64,000 nucleotides of DNA, taken from NCBI GenBank assembly GCA_028554755.1, contig JAPTOF010000015.1:12287501-12351500 (forward strand), written 5' to 3'. The position numbers and the translations under genes were made by a program. This document shows positions 56,751-64,000 of the stretch, piece after piece. The notes beneath the pieces are model-generated. The model was not told where the DNA came from. It ran no database searches and was given only the letters and a program-made list of their open reading frames with translations. The stretch's first letter is position 1. Each line of letters begins with the position of its first letter. This DNA comes from Cordia subcordata (taxonomy: Eukaryota; Streptophyta; Magnoliopsida; Boraginales; Cordiaceae).

Positions 56751-59603
56751 TGTGATAATCATACTAATAGAACTCCTATTTTAGCCACAAATTTAGTTAG
56801 AAAAAAATAATAAAGAATAAAATAAAATAGAATAAGGATAAAAAAATATGATAATAATAGTAACGATAACAAAAAATAGTAAAATAGAATATATATATAT
56901 ATATAAGTAAAAGTATATATATAGAATATTGATCGACTAAATTTTAGTCAATGTGTCCATTAAAATTAAAGCAAAGAGAAAAATAAAATATTTGACTGAC
57001 AATAATTTAAAGAGCTATTTTAGTGAAATCTTGAACCTGGCCAATTTAAATAAGAGAAAGAAAAGAAGAAAACTAATAGTATGATATAATATATTGATCA
57101 CAGAATAGATGCTTATATATGTGTGTTACAACAATGTGATAAGCATACGAGCACTTTGAGCTAAGGCCAAACTCCTAAGATTTATGAGACAAAGAGATAT
57201 ATGATAGGTACAATTGATAACATTTAGAAGGTGGGAAATATGTTAGGGCTTTACCTTGATAAAAAAAAAAAAAAAAAAAACCCATCCCACAAACCCCAAA
57301 TAGACACTGAGAAAGATAGACGAATTCTACTTCTTCAAACCCATTAGGAAAAAAAAAAAAAAAAAACTCACTCATACTTGACTACCATTGTGGATTTGGA
57401 GAAAGGCAAGGCTGAAATTGACACCACATGTGATTAGTTGCTAACTGACTTATCCTTAAGGTAAGTATTATCGATTGCTTTCGTGTAGGCTTATAATGGT
57501 GATAGTAAAGAAGAAATGATGTGGGCTTGGTGTTAATAGACAAATTTTGTATGTGACTTGTCACAGGATTTTGGAGACAAGATTGGGAAACTTTAGCCTG
57601 GTTGCTCTATCAAGTAAGTGGAATTCTCCATTCCTGCTTATTTCTCTCGAAGGAAGGTTGTTATAGTTCCTGAACATTTCTCGATATGTTAGCGGAAGCA
57701 AAGATATCATAGCCATCACATCTAAAGTCATCTCGACTTTTGCCTATTAATTGTTTGCAAAATTGCCTTAAAAAATAGGTTTTTTTTCCTTTCTTCCTGC
57801 AGTATTTTCCAGCCATGTTTCTCTTCTTTTGTGTCTCTTGTCACTCATTTATGCGATCTTATAAGACTTATTTCTCTCAACATGTTATCCTCTCGAAAAT
57901 AGGAACGAGTACATGAATTGATGCTTGCTTTCTTGATAGATTTAGAAAGTTCTTAAACCTTGTTGTTATTATTCCTAAGCATGGGTTCTTGATGGTAAAC
58001 CTATTTTGCAAGTTGTCATTTGTCCTTGTTACTATGCAGCCCCTATAGTCATAATTGTGTAGCTTTGCTTTTATATGCATCATGCTCCTAGTAAACTTAT
58101 TACACTCGCTACTAAACCATTATTCTACTATTCTCCTAAAAAAATTCCTTGTAACCTTCACCATTCATGAATACAATGCTGCTTATTCTAATTGATTGGC
58201 TTTACCATACAATTTTGCTACTTATTATACATATCTATGACTAAATTAGCTGGTTCCTATCCCTCTCATTCATGGGCAATTCCAAGCTTATAATTCTTTT
58301 TACTTCCAAATATAAGATATTGGCGTTATAGCTCACATTAAAATACTAATTTACTTGTATATTATGCAGCCATTCATTCCTTTGCGTTCCAAATGTATCA
58401 AACTACCTTAAACTCATATTGATGCTTTGAGTTAAGCCCTTACTTGTTGTCCCAGGGACCTCATGTAACCCTCATTATTCATGAATATGAAACTACTTGT
58501 TCTTATGGATTGTCTTGCAATATATTGCTGATTTACTTCTTGTTCTATGACTAAGTAGCTATACCTTCTTTAAAGCTTAATTCCTTGACTAAAACCTTCA
58601 TTAGGAATGTTATGCCATGTTACTCCCACACCCCTTACTGTTCCCATGAGTATCCCACTATTTACTCTTATACTAGTGGCGGCAAGCATGTTAATGACAT
58701 TTTTACTATTTATTGCACATTTTGTAAAATTTTATTGTGTGATCTCCTTGTTAATCTTTCCTCTAAGATGGGTGTAAATATTGAATGAGTAAAAGTGTTA
58801 GTCAATTGTCACCACAAAAGTAAAGTGAAAAAGATATCTCTTGCCTGATGGGGGTCCCAATACCTATCAAAGTGATAAAGCCTGAAAGTGATTAAAGTGT
58901 TACACAAGCTTAAAGGATCCCTTTATAGTCTTATTCATTGTATTCTTACTCATTCAGAAGTGTATTCATTTTCAATAATGAGTGTTGAATGAATTTGCTA
59001 TCAGTGTTGTCTATTGTTATTGTCACCACTGGATATCTTCTTTATATTGGCTCGATATTCCTTTTTTGACTGTTACTTGTTGTTGCTATTTCAATCAACA
59101 TTCCTTGGGTAGGATTCCTCTTACTGAGCCTCTTTTGCTCACCCCTTTCTGTTTGCTTTCATTGACTCGTTTCAAATAAAGAAGCCTAATGCGAGAATGA
59201 AAGGCTAGCGGTATGGATATTGATTGCGTATGAGATTTCAAGAATAATAATGTTTCGTGATAGAGACTTATCTTTCATTAAGTATTGTTATTTTCTTTTG
59301 GGTCACTTGGTTTATGAGTTATAAGTTGCTATTTCATTTAAGAGAGTTTTATTAGGAAATGTTGGATAGTTGAATTGAGTTATCTTTAGATTGAGTTATA
59401 GTTTGGTATTTCATTTTGGAAGAATGTTTAATTGATAAATATTGATGGGTAATTTATGAATTATTCTTTTGGCTTTTAGCGCTCTGATATAATCTTGACA
59501 GGATTTGTGATTTGTCTTTGTGTACACGAGGGGCTAATATCTTTTAGTTGGACGGCAGTCATGTCCTTAACAAGTCACAGTACTAAATTTTAAGGGCGTG
59601 ACA
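56751..59603 (+). repeat. 3' LTR of E
   Basis: 2853 bp, TGTGATAATC...GGGCGTGACA, preceded by the purine tract AGTAAAGAGGA. It carries a 0.2-kb insertion with a poly(A) tail (57074-57280) absent from the 5' LTR. Confidence 0.88.
57074..57280 (+). mobile_element. Poly(A)-tailed insertion in the 3' LTR of E
   Basis: The 5' LTR reads 'gaaaagaagaaaacccaccccac' without a gap. Here about 207 bp ending in 20 A residues lie between 'gaagaaaac' and 'ccatcccac'. The form suggests a retroposed transcript; no pol III boxes or clear target duplication were found, and the source is unknown. Confidence 0.55.
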
Positions 59604-59608
59604 CGCGG

Positions 59609-60905
59609 TGCTTATTTGAGCCTATAAAGTGGTTTGCATGGCCTGTAGACTTTATTCTCTTGCCTCTTGATGATGTATCCTTATGGTTGCTCAACATATA
59701 TTTCCTCTTCAAGGTCTACATTAAGAAATGCTAACTTGACATCAAGTTGATATACTAGAAGCTTTAGTTGTGCTGCGATAGCTAGGACTATCCTGATTGT
59801 TTCCATTCGAACAACAGGAGCAAATGTCTCATTGAAATTGATTCCTGGTTGCTGTGAGTAGCCTTTGTCCATTAGTCGCGCCTTGTATTTCTAGATGCTT
59901 CCATTCTCATTGAATTTGACCTTGTAAACCCATTTAAGGCTAATAATTTCCCTGTCTTGTGGCTTGTCCGCAAACTCCCATGTCCCATTTTTCTCAATCA
60001 TTCTAATTTCTTCATCCCTTGTTTTGAACCATGCATCTTCCTTAGCTGCTTCTTCATACTTCGTTAGTTCTTCAGCCAAAAGAGCGTATGCAACAACATT
60101 CGAGCACTAATAATCTTGAAAATAAGGAGGTGGATGTCAATCTCTCTATGATTGTCTTACTGTTGATGTAGAGCGATTCTGGGCTTGATCTTGGATTTAA
60201 AAGAGATGTGCTTGTACTAGGATAAAAAACTGATGCCTTTGGTTTTTCTTCTATAATAAGTGGGCCTCGTATTGAATTATTGCTCCAACACTATTCTGCC
60301 ATCTCACCAAATATCATGTCTCTTGAAATAATCAGCTTCTTTGACTCAAGCTTGTAAAGTCGATATCCCTTTGGCTCTTCACTATATCCAATAAAGATGC
60401 ATTTCTCTCTTTTTTCATCCAATTTTTCTCGATTTTCTTTGGGAATGTAGGAATAGGCTACACAACCAAAAAATTTGAAATGCTCTGCCATTGGCTTTCT
60501 TTTACACAATGCCTCTTAAGGTGTCTTGTCTAACACAGCTTTTGTGGGAGATCTGTTCAAAATATAGACAACTATGTTGACAACCTCGGCTTAAAAATAT
60601 TTTGGTAAATTTTTACCTTGTAGCATATTATGGGCCATTTTAGCAATTGTGCAATTTTTTCACTCTAGAACACCGTCTTGTTGAGGTGTGTGACAAACTA
60701 TCAATTCTCTTTTAATCCCATGTCTTTTATAGAAATCCTAAAATTCATGACTCGTAAATTCTGCCTCACGATCAATTTTTAGAAAATGCCCAATTTGTTT
60801 TTCTATAAGGGCCTTGAATTGGATAAAGAAGTTGAATTCTTCATATTTTTGTTCTAGAAAATATACCCACATCATGTGAGTAAAATCATCAACAAATAAT
60901 AAAAA
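59609..60905 (-). pseudogene. Copia F: integrase and N-terminal half of RT
   Basis: Minus strand from 60905: THMMWVYFLEQKYE, TPQQDGVLE and MLQGKNLPKYF (integrase), then PTKAVLDKTP, KRKPMAEHFKFFGCVAYSYI, and KCIFIGYSEEPKGYRLY. RT begins MIEKNGTWEFADKPQDREI, then [57 protein letters not shown] and LYRLK-APR at 59609. The sequence then continues at 30607. Several stops and shifts. Gag, protease and the 5' LTR are missing beyond 60905. Confidence 0.85.
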
Positions 60906-61799
60906 AAAAACTAGATTGTCTTCCTATGTGATGCAAGGGTTTCAATATTTCTATAATAATTAAAAATTATTTTTGACAATTATTTCAATATTTATATAAT
61001 ATGATAGTACCTATGTGAAACACGAAAGAAATGAGTTTGTTTAATGTTTTTTATTATTGTTAATGGTTAGAATTTGACAATTAATGTAAGGGATAAAATA
61101 TAACTATATTTTGTCATATTAAATCTCTAACGTTGATTACAACTTTATATTTTTATACAATCTAATAATTTAAAAAAATTCTAAATGATGTAGATTGGTA
61201 TATTTCATAATTTATTGGGCAACATTTTAATATAACAAATTAGCCTTTTCCTTTTTGATTGTTAATATATAATAGGCAATGGCAGACAAAAAACACGTGA
61301 TAAGATTTTAGGTATGGTCCTATATCAAACATGGCAACTAAATAACAAACTATACATGACATGTGGCAAACTATGAAATTCAAAAAATTGAAATCAAAAT
61401 TACAATCTCCATGATTGTTGCTTCATCTACCAACGTGTCTATCCATGAAATACATGTGTTTTAATATTTATATAATGTGATATAAATTAAAAATTATGTA
61501 ATAATATTAAAATTAAAAAGTATTTTTGAGAATTATTTCGATGTTTATATAACATGATAGTACTCTTATAATACACTGTACAGATGAGTAATTTTATATT
61601 TTTGTAATTATTAATGGTCAAATTTGATAATTATTTGTCATATTAAATTTCTAATATTAGTTACAACTTTTATATTTTTGTAAAATCTAATAATTTGAGG
61701 AAAAAAATCATAAATGATATAGATTGATACATTTTCATCATTTATTGGACTTCTTTTTAATATAATAGATTTGTCTTTTTTTAAAAGAATAATGTTTAG
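60906..61799 (+). repeat. AT-rich direct repeat, two diverged copies
   Basis: About 60945-61250 and 61495-61770 align. Shared words include 'ttgtcatattaaat', 'atctaataattt' and 'gtttatataa' variants, ending 'tttattgg'. The middle piece has 'ggcaatggcagac'. No TIR, LTR or frame found. Could be an old tandem duplication or a pair of related non-autonomous elements. Confidence 0.6.
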
Positions 61800-62329
61800 T
61801 CTTTTTCTTTTTTAAAAAAATATGCAGAAAACATGACACCTTACAAAGAATAGCAAAACTGACATTAACGCGACACTTGGTAATCAAATAGTGTAGTAGA
61901 CTTTTCATTATTAGATAGTATAGATTATAGAACTTGACCAAGTGTTTGCTTGGAAAAACCCTTACCAAGCCATACATTTGGGGCTACAGCCTCGGCCATG
62001 TGTGTCTAGAGTGTGAAGAAACCTTACAACGCCACCTTCTCGGCCTGGGAGTCTTCACAGATAATTTTATGATTATGGGTTCTTTATAAACAACAAGATA
62101 TGGGTTGCTCAATTGTGATGAAAGCCAAATTGGGAATCAAAGCAAATGCATTGAAATCGCCATAAATCCAAAGAGTTAGCTCATTACGACCAGAGAAACA
62201 AACCAAAGTTGGATAGACCCTCAAATAACTGGATTGAATACGAAGTAAAGTTTTACCAGATTACACCACAAAGTTAATTGCAGCGAATCAGTCCTGCCAT
62301 AAACTTAATTACAGCTCGGATAAAGGGTG
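61800..62329. other. Unassigned stretch left of element B
   Basis: Higher in G+C than its left neighbour. The plus-strand translation has a short open run (ECEETLQRHLLGLGVFTDNF at about 62017-62076), but I do not recognise it and it ends in stops. No repeat boundary found. Confidence 0.3.
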
Positions 62330-62755
62330 TGTTGGGAAAATTGAGGACACAGACACACTCACACAGCAGAATTAAAGCACGAGTAACGAGAAAAGAATAT
62401 GCGCTATTAAACGTGGTTCGGCCCTCTGCCTACGTTCACGAAAAACTCCACTAATAGAAAAGAGTTCAAACTCAATAAGACTTTTTGCACGACCTGAAAA
62501 GTCTAAGCCCTCTCTCACGGTGTTCTTATAATGGCTCTCTCTCTCTCTCTCAATCTAGACCTATTTCAAGATACACCTTATACAACTAATACAAGAGTCC
62601 TATTTATAGAGGAGATTTCCTTGTCCTCTAAGACAAAGGATTTCCTCATCATCAATCCTATCATAATTAAGACTCTTACCATAACTAGAATTTTAATTCT
62701 CATTAAAATTCTTTCCTAATTTGTATGGGCTTGGACTTTGAGCCGTAACCCAACA
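62330..62755 (-). repeat. 3' LTR of element B
   Basis: 426 bp. Conserved box GTGGTTCGGCC..GCCTACGTTC at 62413-62436, a CT microsatellite at 62536-62551, and TATTTATAG near 62602. Confidence 0.88.
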
Positions 62756-63613
62756 AATTCCTCCCTTCGCGAAAAGTCCAAAGCTTCTTTGCCGCAATTA
62801 GAACCTCTTCACAGTCTTCATGCTGGAGCCCTCGCTCGACAACACTCTTCACTGCAGCAGCTACCAACACATCCTAGCAGGTTTTCGAAGTCATCCCCAA
62901 CATCCCTCTTCGTGCCTTCTAACCTCGACCTCTCAAGGTTGTTTGCGTCCTCCCTCGACACAAGACATCTCGGACGTGGTCTTCTCTTCCAGCAGTAGCA
63001 TTCCTTATCAGTCGTCTGGCTAGGACTCTGATTGTTCAGCTACGTAGACTCTCTTCACGTGACTCCTCCCTCGAATTGAACCTTCTTCAACTAGTCTACT
63101 CATCCAAACTTCTCTCCTCTAGAAGTTTGTTCACTAGTTGGCTAAATGTGTTTGCTCGCACAATGCTTCAAAGACTTTCGTAGAATTTTATCACCACTTC
63201 ATTGTTTTACCTAATTTCGAGGCTCACCCACGATACATCAAGAAATTTGACAAAACGGACCTCAAAAACGAACTCGGGATGTCAAAAAACGATAGGGAGA
63301 CCCTCAATCAACGCGGTGAAACCCCTGCAACCCGCTAGTCAAACCTTCTGTTTGACTGTTTGACCATAAACTCACAAAACTTGACCTGCTTGTATCTGAC
63401 AATCCGACCGTCGGATCGTCACAAAATTTTAGCAGCTTACTCTCCTCTCCGAGACAAAAACATAGCAACAAACGGATCATCGATCGGACTCCGAGAAGGA
63501 TGCCAAACTCGACCAGCAGATCAGCGAATTTTTTTTTTACTCCTCTTCGGCGTTCCGTTTTTCGTTTTTCGTGCAAACCAGCGTCCTTCCTCCAACCAAG
63601 CTCTCATACCACT

Positions 63614-64000
63614 TGTTGGGAAAATCGAGGACACAGACACACTCACACAACGAAATTAAAGCACGAGTAACGAGAAAAGAATACGCGCTATTAAACGTGG
63701 TTTGGTCCTCTGCTTACGTCCACGAAAAACTCCACTAATAGAAAAGAGTACAAACTCAATAAGAATTTTTGTACAGCCTGAAAATTCTAAACCCTCTCTC
63801 ACGATGTTCTTACAATGGCTCTCTCTCTCTCTCTCTCTCTCTCTCAATCTAAACCTATTGTAAGACACACCTTATACAACTAATACAAGAGTCCTATTTA
63901 TAGAGGAGATTTCCTTGTCCTCCAAGACAAAGGATTTCCTCATCTATCAATCCTACCATAATTAAAACTCTTACCATAACTAGAATTTTAATTCTCATTA
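63614..64000 (-). repeat. 5' LTR of element B, incomplete in window
   Basis: Aligns with 62330-62715. The CT microsatellite is longer here (63818-63844). The window ends inside the 'ttctcatta' block near the LTR end. Confidence 0.85.

Larger units (their letters stand above)
30608..59603 (+). mobile_element. Tekay-like chromovirus E, its 5' LTR split by C and D
   Basis: The 5' LTR is in three pieces (30608-32533, 42378-43612, 53403-53658), matched in order by the intact 3' LTR at 56751-59603. Between them is a pol remnant (53690-56735, plus). The LTR starts TGTGATAATC and ends GGGCGTGACA. The element lies in the RT of Copia F: flanks are TGGAG (30603-30607) and CGCGG (59604-59608), too diverged to be read as a simple repeat, yet the copia RT reading resumes correctly across it. 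Gag, protease, primer site and the last 20 bp of the 5' LTR are deleted at 53658. Confidence 0.85.
62330..64000 (-). mobile_element. Non-autonomous LTR retrotransposon B, cut by window end
   Basis: Left LTR 62330-62755 (TGTTGGG...CCAACA). Interior 62756-63613. Right LTR from 63614, running off the window about 40 bp before its expected end. The plus strand reads CTCTCATACCA at 63601-63611, a tRNA-Met primer-site complement with one change, so the element is on the minus strand. AAGGGAGGAATT (minus strand, 62767-62756) is the polypurine tract. The interior is only 858 bp and matches A (5335-5588 and 6409-6985) with no gag or pol. Total length would be about 1.7 kb, between TRIM and LARD size classes. 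Confidence 0.88.

Noticed and set aside
61990..62330. Possible host gene exon left of element B
   Set aside because: A short run looks protein-like, but it has stops in all frames nearby, no splice-site context and no family I recognise.

Overview
The window is a gene-poor, transposon-dense stretch of a flowering-plant nuclear genome, probably a dicot or magnoliid; the species cannot be named from sequence alone. It is AT-rich, its one host gene has a spliced plant structure, and nearly everything else is nested plant retrotransposons.

1-2860: one apparently functional host gene, a secreted citrate-binding-protein-like gene with two exons (785-1072 and 2362-2748), plant TATA box and poly(A) signal. 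Its intron carries a SINE with 12-bp target duplications and a MITE-like insertion. The 455 bp at the left edge are a second copy of the intron, so a second promoter and exon 1 should lie just outside the window.

2861-8991: non-coding sequence, then a short non-autonomous LTR element (A, 4744-7481, minus) that carries a foreign Copia integrase fragment, a 474-bp MITE, an inverted repeat and a Copia RNase H scrap.

8992-23690: an Athila/Tat-type Ty3-gypsy remnant (G, minus; gag-protease, integrase tail, ATHILA-type ORF), fused to a Copia RT/RNase H remnant (I, plus). The 3' LTR of I is split by a 6.2-kb gypsy element (T, 15764-21935, minus) that has both LTRs and one broken gag-like ORF.

23700-29022: a decayed L1-type LINE (minus) split by a solo LTR with perfect 5-bp target duplications, a Copia RT scrap, and a 2.06-kb Harbinger-like DNA transposon.

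29027-60905: a three-level nest. Copia F (minus) is split by a Tekay-like chromovirus E (plus, 30608-59603). The 5' LTR of E is itself split by two Sirevirus-type Copia elements of one family in inverted orientation, C (minus, 32534-42377) and D (plus, 43613-53402). Each has gag, pol and an extra ORF in the env position. The extra ORF of C is an open 411 codons although gag and pol of both are broken. C and D share three in-frame stop codons.

60906-64000: AT-rich sequence with a direct repeat, an unassigned stretch, and a second copy (B, minus) of the family of A with only 858 bp between its LTRs, cut by the window edge.

Insertion order from the nesting is F, then E, then C and D. I saw no tRNA, rRNA or CRISPR. 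No new defence or metabolic system is visible. The most unusual points are the shared defects of C and D, the env-position ORF with its own promoter-like leader, repeat arrays built on a GGTCGACC palindrome in several LTR families, and the partial duplication of the host gene.
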